From Pelobates cultripes (Eukaryota; Chordata; Amphibia; Anura; Pelobatidae): 64,000 nucleotides of DNA. The stretch lies in contig OW240912.1 in the NCBI GenBank assembly GCA_933207985.1, forward strand, positions 204,606,240-204,670,239, given 5' to 3'. The stretch's first letter is position 1. Each line of letters begins with the position of its first letter. The position numbers were made by a program, and so were the translations under genes. Of this stretch, positions 11,005-22,574 are shown piece after piece. Below the pieces are notes generated by a model. It had not been told where the DNA came from and ran no database searches. It saw nothing but the letters and a program-made list of their open reading frames with translations.

Positions 11005-11480
11005 TTAAAGGACCACTGTAGGCACCACAGCTTAATGAAGTGGTCTGGGTGCCAGGTCCAGCTAGGGTTAACCCTTTTTTTTTTTATAAACATAGCAGTT
11101 TCAGAGAAACTGCTATGTTTATAATATGGTTAATCCAGCCTCCAGTGGCTGTCTCTTGACAGCCGCTAGAGGCGCTTGCGTGCTTCTCACTGTGAAAATC
11201 ACAGTGAGAAGACGCCAGCGTCCATAGGAAAGCATTGTGAATGCTTTCCTATGGACTGGCTGAATGTGCGCGCAGCTCCTGCCGCGCATGCGCATTCAGC
11301 CGAAGAGGAGGAGAAGAGGGAGGAGAGCTCCCCGCCCGGTGCTGGAAAAAGAGGTAAGTTTAACCCCTTTCCTCTCCATCCAGCCCGGCGGGAAGGGGAC
11401 CCTGAGGGTGGGGGCACCCTCAGGGCACTTTAGTGCCAGGAAAACGAGTATGTTTTTCTGGCACTATAGTGGTCCTTTAA
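11005..11480 (+). mobile_element. TTAA-flanked MITE (AAAGGACCACTATAG family)
   Basis: Bounded by TTAA at both ends. The terminal inverted repeats read TTAAAGGACCACT and AGTGGTCCTTTAA. Inside are hairpins, including AAACATAGCAGTTTC with its inverse, and a GCGCATGCGCATTCAGCC segment. Relatives are at 20,425-20,731, 33,966-34,379, 36,941-36,978 and 51,830-52,875. TTAA target duplications fit piggyBac- or Kolobok-like transposition; the superfamily is not settled. No protein is encoded. Confidence 0.85.
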
Positions 11481-11592
11481 CAATACGTACAAACATTACG
11501 TACTACAGAGAATTTCATGCTTTATACAAATACTATTTAATAGCACCACTTCTATAAACAAAGACGACTTTACAAAAACCACAAAGGATTAG

Positions 11593-12109
11593 TGTCACGG
11601 GTTTTCCTCATCTCTGCAGACTGCCAGGCAAGGCTGCCCTATTGGGAGGTGTTCTGTGTTAAACTGTGTTCCAGTCAGATTCACTACCCTGTGAACTACT
11701 GCAGTTTGACATCTGTCCCTCTCGTTTGCAATTTAGCCTGCATCTCTGAGGGGGTGGACTACTGCTGACCCACCTGCAACTATTTCCTCATCTCTGTCTC
11801 ATTTACTGGCCTATAAGCACTGCCTCTCATCAGCTTTAGGGTCCGTTTGTTGTTACCGATTCTGGAAGCGTTTACCTACGCCTGAATTTTGATTTTGTAT
11901 ATCTATTTATGGACTGTTGTTTATGCATGCTTTTTCTTGTACTCTGAATTTGGATTTCCCCTTTTCTAAACTGTGCTTCTGGGTCTGCCCCCTGCACAGC
12001 CCCCATTAACACATTCACTCTACAGGTGATTTATCTAACTAGTCACTGTGGGGTGTGATATTTTGCAAGGGTAAGCACTCTGGATTTTAACCGCAGGTAA
12101 ACCCTCACA
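11593..12109 (+). mobile_element. Possible solo LTR
   Basis: The block begins TGTCACGGG and ends CCCTCACA, so it has TG...CA borders. It is flanked by ATTAG and TTTAG, a 4-of-5 match for a 5-bp target duplication. It has the length (517 bp) and TC-rich composition of a gypsy-type LTR. No internal coding region accompanies it, so this is inference. Confidence 0.45.
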
Positions 12110-12691
12110 TTTAGCTCCCATCATATCCAGTTTTAGTCATTTAGAAAATGGTATACTTTTACATTTCAACAATTCTAAACTTTTCTTTATATGATTGCAG
12201 ATGGGTTGCGTGCTGCTTGGATGCTTGTAGACACACATTTTACTTCAAGTACAAATATTTAACTTTGATACAAACTTCAAACAACTTTAAACGCTGGCGC
12301 CTATTCAATATTCTGTAAAGCTTCCTTGCTTTGGGAGATTAACAACATTAAGATAAATTGACAACATTACCATACACGTGTACACTTGATTGGTCTCCAG
12401 AACACTTAGAACATCATTGTGTATAAAGCTACAATACCCAGCAGGACATTGATTCATTTATATTCTTTACTCAATACCGTATGGATCAGTCGGAGCTGAG
12501 GCTTGATGTATATTTACTGAAGCAGTTCCATCATTTCCAACCTGCTGCATTATTCTTGTCAATAATGGGGAATAGTGTGTCCACAGTGACTACCCTTGAC
12601 CCCCATGACTGATGTTTGGGCCACAATAACTGTTTCTTGTTTTTATAGTGGTGACTATTTTTTTTGGCCTCTCTTGTCTCTGCTCTCCCAT

Positions 12692-13135
12692 TTAAAGCAG
12701 CACTGTCACACCAAACTTACTTTTCTCATATTGTTATATTCCTATTCTTCTCTTCCTCTCTCAGAATCTGCTCCTCTTTTCTTTATATCTGATCTAGTTT
12801 ACTCTAATACATAAGACAAGGTAGGGACTACTTTTTCCTATGTTTTTCCTGTGCCTGACAGTCTCTGACACAAGGAGGAGACTAAGTCAGCTCCATTTCC
12901 TGGGTCATGGAGAAGGGTCAGTACTTTCTTTGACACAGGAAATGCTTAAGCTTAAGACTTAAGCTTATCCTTGAATGTCAGATGTGGGAAAAACACACAA
13001 GACAAAGTAGTTTCTAATTTGTCTTATGTTTAAAGAAAACTATATCAGAAAGGAAGAAAAGAACAGATTCTGAGAGAAGAAGAGAAAAGGAAACAATAGG
13101 AGAAAGGTAAGTTTGGCGTGACAGTGCCGCTTTAA
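12692..13135. mobile_element. TTAA-flanked MITE (AAAGCAGCACTGTCAC family)
   Basis: Left end TTTAAAGCAGCACTGTCACA and right end GTGACAGTGCCGCTTTAA are inverted repeats of about 33 bp (including the ACTTAC/GTAAGT segment), both starting at TTAA. The internal arms also pair over long stretches (the AGAGAAGAAGAG and CTTCTCTTCCTC segments), giving an overall palindrome. It lies in a COL16A1 intron. Non-coding. Confidence 0.8.
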
Positions 13136-13139
13136 GTTA

Positions 13140-14990
13140 TGTTGGTGGCCCGAGTGTTCAGTGACTAAAACATGAAGGAGCAGAGTAGAGGTGAAATCTC
13201 TCTGTGATTAGTCTGCAGGTATTATTAGTGAATTTAGTGAGGTGGGATCTCTCTGTAATTAGTGCTTCTTTCATTAGTGAATCAGAGAACCTATCTCCCA
13301 TTTAATGTTCTGAAATAGGGTTAGAGCTGAGTGCTATGAGTATATGAGGGGCTAAACTTTTGCTGAACTCTGATGCTGAAAATTAACCAAGAGTTTCCCA
13401 TGTGCTGCTGTGCAGAATCCCCAAATAAATTGTTGCATTTCATCTGAATGTAATTAGAACTTCTCAACAAATTAATTAGCTTTTCATTTATACCAAAGCA
13501 GCTGTCTATAATGTAATTTCAGTTTGGTAGGCAAGTACTTGGAGTCAATGTACAGAATATACAGAATGGAGCTGATGATTTTTTTGAATTTTTGATGATA
13601 ATTAGAAATCTGGGGCATTTACGTTGTCAACAGAATCCTGAAGGAATAACCATTTCCAGCTGTTTTATAACTCATTGAGCTTATTACTTGACATAATTGT
13701 GATATGACATCAAAATACTATATTTTAAAGGTACATACCCAACAAATGAAATGCATGAGGAATGTCATATGAAAGCAAAGTAGTTATGAAATTAATTTAC
13801 AGTTTCATCCTCTATTACTGAATAAACACTACTGATAATAGTTAACATAGATTAGATTACACCTGTACAATTATTTCAACATATACATTGTGACAACATA
13901 TTTTACAGCACTCTACATTGAATATAACAAGACAAATAAAATCTAACAATATGTCACAGTGGTGGAGGCAACCCAACACACTTAATATACCAGAGCATTT
14001 GTTAGAGAGCGTATTACCAGTCCTTAGGTTTGCTGGACTTAACGCAAGAACCAAAAAGAGAATAGACAAATTACTTGCTGAGGTCAAAGACAAAAGAGGT
14101 ACAAGTGATGTGCGTCACTGTCTTAAGTGTGGCAACAACATGTAGCATCCATCATTAAATTGAGGCACATGCATTGCTTGTCAGAATGGCATTGTAGCAG
14201 AGCACAGATGCCAGACAGATGTGGGGCCAGGGAATATTTGCATAAATGACGTGGAACCAGGCGGAGGAGGCAGGAGTAGACAGATACTGTGACACAAAAA
14301 ATAGATTTGACATATGGGGACAGTAGGTGAAAAGGGGAGTTTTTTTTTTGTTTTTTGTTTTTTTGAAGGACTGCAGAGATGGTGAGAGTCAGATGTGACT
14401 TGGGAGGGTATTCCATAAAGAAGATTTACTTGGATACAATACTTCATTACAACCAGACTATTTAATAACATAGATAAAATATACCGTGCCACAAATATAT
14501 CAACAAACACATCGTTCCAGTATCAAATAGGGGTTCAATTTACAAGCCCTCTACCCCTTATGAGCAGTGAATGGCATCAAGGAAAATACAAAAACACTTG
14601 ACAAAAACAAAGACATGATGGGATAGGTTCAATTGTTTTCGGTAGTGAGGAAGAAAAAAAGAGTGCATTTTTCCTCAGTAAGAATTGAAATAAGGCTGTT
14701 GTGAGAAAGGGCACACTAATGTGATATGTACCCATTGTGTTGCTCTTGTCCTTGGAAAGAGCGGCAAAATATTAGGGATGTTGTGATGAGTAGTGCAGAG
14801 ATACAGGAGGGTGAAGGATGGAGCTGAGATGCGTTGTTGGAGAATATAGTTTTTTTTTGTTGTAAGATTTGCAATTATGTAGCACAAAGTAACAGTTGTT
14901 AAAATCCAATAAAATAATAGAAAATAAGTAACATCCGCTCAGGAGTGTGTCTTTCTTCCCAAGCCATGTAGACATAGATATGCATGCAAA
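13140..14990. other. COL16A1 intron; no confident element
   Basis: AT-rich intronic DNA with short open frames only. A T-rich stretch lies at 14,340-14,363. No recognisable domain, RNA gene or bounded repeat was found. Confidence 0.55.
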
Positions 14991-14994
14991 AATA

Positions 14995-15365
14995 CATACG
15001 TTCACAAATACACAAACATACAGACAAACAACCATAAAGGCATACAATCAAAAATACATAATCATTCAGAGACACAGACAGAGAGACATACAGACACACG
15101 GAGACAAACATACCTACATACAGATGTACAGGCATACAGAGACATACAAGCATACAGAGACACACAGGCATACAAACAGAGACATACATACATAAATACA
15201 GATAAATGCATGCATGCATGCAGAGACATTCATACATGCAGAAACATACATACAGAGACATACATACATGCAGAGACATGCATACAGAGACATACATAAA
15301 CATACATACAGAGACATACATACATATTGGTACATACAGAGACATACATACAGAGACCTGCATCT
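14995..15365. repeat. Minisatellite of ACATACAGAG units
   Basis: About 370 bp of degenerate 10-12 bp units (ACATACAGAG, ACATACATAC). Long open frames on both strands here are products of the repeat, not genes. Unlike most other CA-rich arrays in the window it is not inside a recognisable hAT-type element. Confidence 0.92.
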
Positions 15366-16184
15366 GCACACCAATAAACTTACTTCGCTATTAATATGGT
15401 TTATTTTAAAACTGAGGACTGTAGAAAGTAACCACCTCACAAGTTTGATAAAGGCTTCCTTCCTGAAATATCATTCCTATCACCTGAAATGTTACTGATG
15501 TATCAGTGTGCCATACCCCATGATCCCTGTAAATACTGCACAATAACATCAGACATGATCACAATCTATATTACATGCTCTCCCCCTCAAAGAAGGAATG
15601 CATACAGTATACCTGTGCAATAAAGATATTACAATAACCCGTACGTGATAGAGAAATAAAGTTAATTTTGGAGCTGGGCTTTAAGCTGTTTCAGGCACAT
15701 TTGTTTATTTAAAAAAAAAAAATTGTATAGAAAATGTTAACCGCCTGATCACAAGTTAATATAACAGGGTGATCACACTGGTGTTATGGAGTGTTAAAGC
15801 TTAGTTACAGCCCGGGGGTCAATATCCACAGGTACACTCTATGCACCTACTGGAATCTGATATTGGCTCAGCTTTAACCCTGCAGCAGTAGCTGTCTGGC
15901 ACATGTTAAATGGAGTGTGAGCTATAGACAAATTCCATGAATCAAGGACATTTCAGGTGAATATTTATGTATTTTAATGGTGTAAAAAGCTGAATTCAAA
16001 ATCTGTGTTGAAGTACAGTATATACCTAGGCTCACCTTATCAATTGCTAAAGTGTTATCTCTACAGCAAGGAGAGAGGACATTGCATGGATATAAAAATC
16101 GATTCCGTGCTGTGGAAGATGTTGGCACTTTATAAATGCCAGTAATACACAAATAAAATAAATAAAAATACAAATTGGTTTTAC

Positions 16185-16298
16185 CTGTTCCAGGCAAGAT
16201 TCTCCCATTGCTACATACAAAGCACCCAAATAAACAAAGCACAGATGTCCAGAGAAGCCACATGTTGCTGGTTGGTGACCTCGATGACCCTAGGTGTT
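16185..16298 (-). CDS. COL16A1: COL16A1 exon with start codon and signal peptide
   Basis: The exon begins after a CTCCTCCACAG acceptor (35 bases of 5' UTR), has ATG at 16,263-16,261 and ends at ACAG/GTAAAA in phase 1. It encodes MWLLWTSVLCLFGCFVCSNG followed by RILPGT: a short hydrophobic core and small residues near a likely cleavage site, a good secretory signal peptide. Collagen XVI is secreted into the matrix, and the human chain also starts MW with a tryptophan/leucine-rich leader, as I remember it. The phase matches the exon at 8,250-8,315 exactly. No upstream ATG occurs in this exon. Confidence 0.88.
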
Positions 16299-16618
16299 CT
16301 GTGGAGGAGATAGAGAATGTGCAGTTAGACATTAGCCAGGCGCAATAGACTTCTTCAAACGGTATACCTAAGAGACTGGATCTACTAGATCGCAGCAATG
16401 GAAATTAAACTGTCATTGAATGAAGTAGTCTGGTCCTGTCATGTCAATCTACATGAGCCTCCGTCACAGACTGGGCACATGAGTTGCAGTCACAGTCTGC
16501 AGTGGCCATATTATTCAAATCATACTGGAATACGATAAGGTAGTAACATTGTGGTATGTGGTATGAACATGTAATACGAGAATCTAACATAATGACTATT
16601 CAAGCGACCATCAGACTT

Positions 16619-16772
16619 AATTTACTAAAGTTAGAATTGTTGGGAATTTAAAGTGAATTTCAATTTTAAGGAAAAAGTTACTGAAATGGAAAAGATCTTC
16701 CAGTTTGGCTATCCTAGCCTTAAAGTTAAAATTCACGTTGAATTACCAACAATTCTCACTTTAGTAAATCAG
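16619..16772. repeat. Palindromic MITE (TTTACTAAAGT ends)
   Basis: The left arm TTTACTAAAGTTAGAATTGT and right arm ACAATTCTCACTTTAGTAAA are near reverse complements separated by about 110 bp. A diverged relative is at about 20,135-20,310. Short non-coding foldback repeat in the first COL16A1 intron. Confidence 0.75.
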
Positions 16773-17136
16773 CCTGCATTTAAAGTAACAGGGAAATGTG
16801 GTGTACATGCTGTTGGATGATTCTGCCAGCCCTGTACATCGGATCTGCTTTACAGCTCCAGCCAGTTTAACCCGCATAATTCATTCACTCTTTGCATTGT
16901 ACATTGCTGTGCAATATGTTAGTGCTTCTCCAACAAAATTAAATGGCAAATGTTTCCTACAAAATGCCATTGTATTTTGTAAATACCAAGACACTAACCG
17001 TTAGACGTTTTTCCTGCCACGGATTGAGAAACTGATTTGTACATGACATAACACAGGATTGTGCAATACAAGAACGGAAAGAGCATTTATCCACTAAAGA
17101 ATGAGTGGTAGTGATCTGTGATGAATTAAGAACCAT

Positions 17137-17195
17137 TAACCCATTGTACAGCGCTACAGAATTTGCTGGCACTATATAAATAATAAAATAATAAA
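17137..17195 (+). repeat. Short ATA-tailed repeat fragment
   Basis: Contains CAGCGCTACAGAATTTGCTG and an AATAATAAAATAATAAAA tail; the same family as the Tc1-nested repeat at 1852-2066 and 37,318-37,375. Confidence 0.65.
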
Positions 17196-17227
17196 AACAA
17201 TATTTATGAAACCCACATAAGATTATT

Positions 17228-19039
17228 ATTATTTTTTTTTAATTCTTTATTTTTGTGTGCACAATATTAATATCGTTGCAAACGTAGCCACAACAGCTAT
17301 CGTTCACAGATATAATAAACATTTTAAACAATCGTGGCTTTTGGTAGTCTTGCACATTTTATAATACATTTTACTCTATAGAAAAACCTTTGTTGTAGTA
17401 TCAGTTGTGCCCTGTAAGGGAGTGAGGGGAGTGTAGCTCTGCGGTCTATGTGTCTGCCCTTGAGGGCTTCACCCCTTGCAGTTATTCTGTGTGGTTGCTT
17501 TCAGCATGATCCTCCGTGTATTGGCAAGGGGGGGGGGCGCGGTGTCCGGGTATCGTGCAGTAATGTGGCTTTGTGGTACCTTTTATGTGGTATGCGTCTG
17601 CCTCCTAATGTGGGCATGTCTACAGCGTTTGGTGTGTGTGTGCTTTCTGGTTTAGTCAGCCGTGTCTCCTACAGTGGCTATCTTGCGAGTGAGGAGCAAG
17701 TAGGTAATGCTAACTACAAGAATGCTAACTACACTGATAGGATCGGAATAAGAAAAGATGCTGCATTATTTTGTGTGCGAGCCCAAAGAGGGTTAGTGTG
17801 TCTGATTAGAGTGAGTCTTTGACTTTGTGGAATGTTCCGTCTGCGTAGTTGGTGGAATGGGATGGAGAGGAGAGTCCCTTTGTATTGGCTGGTTTCTTCC
17901 TCCTCAGGTGGGCTATGGCCCGGAGAGGCTCTGGAGGAGTTCCGTGGGGTGAATTCTCGGATGTTAGCCAGGTTCAGCTGGGAAAGGCCCTGTCTGGTTG
18001 CCGGTGCCGCTGGCAAGATGCCTGTTGATTGCAGGTGTGTTTCGAGCTCCTGTTTATCTTGCGCCTTGTATAAAGTCTTGCTGTGGGTGAACAGTATGGC
18101 TCGAGGAGTGCCCCATCTGTATGGGATTTCTCTGGACCGGAGATGGTGCAGAAGGGGTTGCAGTGTTTTTCGCCAGGCTATCGTGTTCCTGGTCAGGTCC
18201 GGGAACACTGTTAACGATGCCCCCTCGAACAGTAGGTTTTTTTTTCCCCGCATTGCAGTCAGAAACGAGGTCTTGTCGGCTAGTGTTTGAAACCTCAGTA
18301 TGAGGTCTGCTGTCGCCGCTGTTGGTGCTCGGGGTGATTTTGGCAACCGGAACATGCCATCTAGTTTCATGGTTTTTACTCGTTTCGGTGGGAGCAGGAC
18401 TTCAAGAAGGCGCCTGATGTAGTGGGGTAAGTCTGCAAGAGCTACCGACTCAGGTATCCCCCTTATTTTGAGATTCTAGTGTCTTCTCTGGTCCTCCATG
18501 GCATCCAGCCTGTCGTTGGTTGTGGTTTGCCAGTGGACCACGTCTGTAATTTTCTGTTCTACCTTGTGGAGCCTAGCGTCGTGGGTGCATGAGCAGGCCT
18601 CCAGCTGTGTGATTTTCGTTGTGGCCCCTTCTATATGGCTTTCCTATAGTAGGCCATGTCTGCCGTCAAATCTTTGCGGAGTTCCGCCAGCATTACCGTG
18701 AGCTGGTAATTTCTGCTGTCCGATGGGTGCCCGTAGGATGCTCCCTCCAGGACGTCTGTGGTGAAGTCCTCCGAGGAATACGAGGAGATGTCATCGGTAG
18801 GCGCCATTTTGGACCTTGCGGCCTGTTGTGTGGTCCGGAGCATTTCTCCAATGTCCCTCCCGTGGGGGCTTTTTTTGGCTTTTGCTTTTTTAGATTTTCT
18901 GCCCATGTTCTTTCTGCTCGTGCCTGGGTTGTTTGTAGGATATTTTGGGCCCGGTTTCCACCATATATCTCTATGCTTTTAAAAGTCAGAGACAGAGCTC
19001 CGAGAAATGCGTCCTCTCTGCTGCTCTGTTAGCTCCGCC
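17228..19039 (-). mobile_element. L1-type LINE with ORF1 only (HAL1-like)
   Basis: The element is flanked by a 16-bp duplication, CCCACATAAGATTATT (17,212-17,227 and 19,040-19,055). On the minus strand it starts with a GC-rich leader, contains an L1 ORF1 and ends in a poly(A) tract (T-run near 17,230-17,241). At 1.8 kb it has no ORF2: the sequence passes from ORF1 straight to a 3' UTR. The perfect long duplication marks target-primed reverse transcription by an L1 machinery supplied in trans. Confidence 0.88.
17729..18906 (-). pseudogene. L1 ORF1-like protein, frame-broken
   Basis: Two frames together make an ORF1 homologue. The N-terminal piece (18,906-18,631) starts MGRKSKKAKAKKSPHGRD, a basic tail. 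It is followed, after stops and a frame change between 18,630 and 18,371, by the larger piece (18,370-17,729) containing ILRFQTLADKTSFLTAMRGK and PYRWGTPRAILF. These resemble the RRM-like and C-terminal domains of frog and fish L1 ORF1, an RNA-binding trimer that coats L1 RNA. The break near the predicted coiled coil makes it inactive as read. Family assignment rests on composition and motif order. Confidence 0.75.
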
Positions 19040-19059
19040 CCCACATAAGATTATTTTTA

Positions 19060-19805
19060 AGATTCTGCAGTTTTGCCCTCTAGTGTGGCAAGTTACAACT
19101 CACTGAAAAGTGAGATTAGCATGTTTGAAAGATAGCAATTATGATTCTATATTACAGGGTTACACAAACAGGGTTCTCCTTTCCTGAATCTCTAAAGCTG
19201 GGATTTCAAACTCTAGTGCTCCATATTGTAATATTTATATGCGCTTACAACTCCCGGAATTCTTGAACGCAATAGCTTGTAAGAGAATCATGGGAGAGGT
19301 AGTTCTGCAACATCTGGGGGCCAGAGTTTTAGATGCCTGGCCTAAGTCATCAGGTACACTCCCCTTGTGACTAGACTCTAAGGAAATCCTTAGAGAGAGT
19401 GCTTTTCACTAGCTCCAGAAATGTTTTGACTGAACTGCAATTTTGGAATTTGTTTAAAAAAAAATTTGTCTCTTAGTAAATGAATACAAACGATATTGGT
19501 CCTCCCAGGATTGACCTTCAGTTTGCTATTCTGAAATTATGGAATACCCTTTAAAGGGAAGGAATAAGTACTATGTTTTATATCTCAGTAACTCATGCTC
19601 ATTTTAGGGAGTGGCCCAATTTTACGTTACGTTTTAGTAACTATAAAATAATAATATAATATACTGCTTACTGAAATGGGATTACAATATATAGGGTTTC
19701 ACTTTGCAGAACTGAAAGAGCTCAGAGAAATACTGCTTTACTAAAACAGTGTTTAGAGGTCTGTGGCAAAGTCTTCCAAGAGCTATGATGCAATTAGAGA
19801 CCAAT
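19060..19805. other. First COL16A1 intron; nothing recognised
   Basis: A short diverged palindrome-like stretch occurs around 19,255-19,290; otherwise no gene or bounded repeat. Confidence 0.5.
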
Positions 19806-19809
19806 ACTA

Positions 19810-20073
19810 TTAAAGGGACACTCCACTGTCCGAATACAAAATAATAAATATCACTGTTTAGTAGATATAACTCGAATGGAAACACACATGCATTTAATTA
19901 TGCTTTTTTAATTGGGAGTATATCTAAATACAGTCCTTCCTTTTCTTTTCCCCAGCCCAAACTTTCTGTGGCTGTCCAATCACAGGATTCCCAATTTTGT
20001 AAAATGAAAAAAAGGACACATTCTTCACACCTAACGCATTTCAGTGAATTAGGGGTCCGGAGTGTCCTTTTAA
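19810..20073. mobile_element. TTAA-flanked MITE (AAAGGGACACTCC family)
   Basis: Ends are TTAAAGGGACACTCCACTGT and GGTCCGGAGTGTCCTTTTAA, inverted repeats beginning at TTAA. Non-coding, about 264 bp. Confidence 0.75.
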
Positions 20074-20424
20074 GGATTTGTAACATGTAACTTCTTTATA
20101 AAAGAAGATAAATACTGGATAAACTGATAGGGCTATTAATTAAAGTGAAATTCAAATGAAATTTAAGAATTTTAATTCAAAATGAATTTCAAATTTTAGG
20201 CCAAGATAGTGTAACTGAAAGCATAGCTGACTTGTCCTTTCTGTTCTGGCTATAGTTTACCTGTAACTTGAAATTTTATTTGCAGTCATATGACACTTTA
20301 GTGAAAAACCCTGTATAAGACGATTTTGATGTTTCCTATTTTCAATAAACGCTGTCCTAGCTGGTTATTGGGTTTGATCTACAGCAGCCCTGAATCAGAG
20401 CAATTCTGTTTCACGTTCAAGCAC

Positions 20425-20731
20425 TTAAAGGACCACTCTAGGCACCCAGACCACTTCAGCTTAATTATGAATGCTTTCCTATGTGACCGGCTGAATGCGC
20501 GCGCAGCTCTTGCCGCGCATGCGCATTCAGCCGACGGGGAGGAGAAGGGGAGGAGAAGAGGAGGATCGGAGGAGGAGAGCTCTCCGCCCAGCACTGGAAA
20601 AAGGTAAGTTTTAACCCCTTTCCCCCTTCCAGAGCCGGGCGGGAGGGGGTCCCGGAGGGTGGGGGCACCCTCAGGGCACTATAGTGCCAGGAAAACGAGT
20701 ATGTTTTCCTGGCACTATAGTGGTCCTTTAA
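20425..20731 (+). mobile_element. TTAA-flanked MITE, AAAGGACCACTATAG family
   Basis: TTAA-bounded, with inverted ends TTAAAGGACCACTCTAG and CTATAGTGGTCCTTTAA. The interior is the same as in 11,005-11,480 (GCGCATGCGCATTCAGCC; CCTCAGGGCACTATAGTGCC) but shortened. Confidence 0.85.
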
Positions 20732-20739
20732 ATTCTTAG

Positions 20740-22250
20740 GTACATTTACTGCACACAAATAAAGCAAAACTTTTTATGCTATAGCAGGAGTCTGAGTAAG
20801 CTGTCCATAGAGGTCAATCGGGCTGACTTGTATGTCATTAGGTGTCTTGATTCTTTCAGTCATATTAGGGGTAGGCAGGTACACACATGTTGAGCTCCCC
20901 AGCTGCACATCTTTACCTAAATATATACCCTAGCCTAGGGCTTATGACCCCTCTGTGTATAACCTAGATAAACCAGAGTTTTACACGTTTTAAAAGCATT
21001 TCAGCAGCAGTACCATAATAGTGTCACATCCAGACTGGTAGTCGTAGATACTTTTAACTAACAAACATATCTATTATTGTGCAAGTTTACTATCAGCTCT
21101 GCTTTTCTCTGCTATATGAAGTGTAACGGCCTATAACGTTTTCCTAAAATTCCTCTTTAACGAGTATGTGGGGTTGTTAAAAAAGATGAGATCATTATTT
21201 TTTGTTTCACAGATCCTTTCTTTACATTTTAGGTCTACGAGCAAACTGCAGCTACATATGTACACACAGTTAAGATTTGTGCCAAAAATCTGTCTAAATT
21301 AAAATATTTCCACAAAAAAATAAAAATCTTAGTTGCTTAAAATACAGATGGGAAATTTAGTACACATTGGTGCAAAGGACATCCTGCAGTTAGTATTCTC
21401 CTATTTCATAAGACTTTTAATTTTATGCTTCGTTCCTGATACACATGGTTACCCATGGTCATTTTATTTTGTGCATGTGACCTAGACACAAATCTGCATC
21501 ACATCAAATTATACAATGTGCTCATTTGCGGGCCACTAAGTTTCAAACATAAATAATTCCATTTGTTTTGTGCAACTATCTGTTAGCAATCATCTGATAA
21601 TTATACTGTTGGGTTTTTATTTAAGGTTGTTTCTGCCAAACTATTCTTTGTTTAAAGAAGGATAATTTTGTTTAATTTTATGCACGTTAATTTTAGTTGC
21701 TATCGAGTCTGAACAAAAAAATTAATTAAAGAATAATGCAGAGTTTAAAACGTACCGATTTTCACAGTGTCAACAATGCCATAGGTACACAATGGGCTAA
21801 AGGTATACTTGTCTGTCCCCCCCCCCCCACCCCTGTTGTATATACAGTGTTCCAGCAAACTGCTGGAATGTTCAGGTTTCCTAAATTTCATTGAGTTGGC
21901 AGCTGCAAGTCTAATTCTTTTAACAGAGGCTGTTTCCTTAGTACGATGGCCAAAATGAGCACACCAGAGGGCTACTTTAGAAGGCAGGCGGCTTCTTAAG
22001 AGTATTCATTTCTGAATGTGTATCAATATTTTTCTGCTTCTATAGTAAAATATTTGAATGTATTGTAACAAAGTTAACGCATGTAACAAAGGTACATTCA
22101 CAGTCTGGGTGGATCTGTTTGGTTCTGGTACCGAGTGTGCCTAAGGAAACATTTAGCACTCCATGATGTTGTTCCCTAGTTAACATATAAACCAGGGCAG
22201 AGTAGGCATTATTGTGATTTATGCAATAATTGAATGCACATGGTATGCTG
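20740..22250. other. First COL16A1 intron; nothing further recognised
   Basis: AT-rich sequence without a supported gene or bounded repeat. A C-run lies at about 21,821-21,830. Confidence 0.55.
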
Positions 22251-22251
22251 T

Positions 22252-22331
22252 TTAACCCCTTAAGGTCACATGACATGTGTGACATGTCATGATTCCCTTT
22301 TATTACAGAAGTTTGGTCCTTAAGGGGTTAA
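22252..22331. mobile_element. 80-bp palindromic TTAA MITE (CCCCTTAAGG ends)
   Basis: Starts TTAACCCCTTAAGG and ends CCTTAAGGGGTTAA, with the internal inverted pair ACATGACATGTGTGACATGT. A second copy in the other orientation is at 51,754-51,833, and the same ends bound the 3.2-kb element at 24,884-28,066. Confidence 0.85.
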
Positions 22332-22574
22332 ATGTACATGCATATAAAAGTAAGCATAGTCGGTGTACAGCATTATGAAAAGGCAGCCCAATATAAAAAA
22401 ATGTCCAGGTTTGACAAGTACTTCTTTCTTACACACAGGTTAATTGTACAAACAGGAATAGATAACTAATAGCTAGGTAGCCTTTACCCCAATGCTCGCT
22501 TGTCTCTTTTAGTGATAGGATAGAAGTTGAAGACAAACTTGCTACATAAAGATGCTACTTTGCAATCACTCACC

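Noticed and set aside
14995..15365. Possible CRISPR-like array
   Set aside because: Units are about 10 bp, with no spacers of constant length, in vertebrate DNA; a simple minisatellite.
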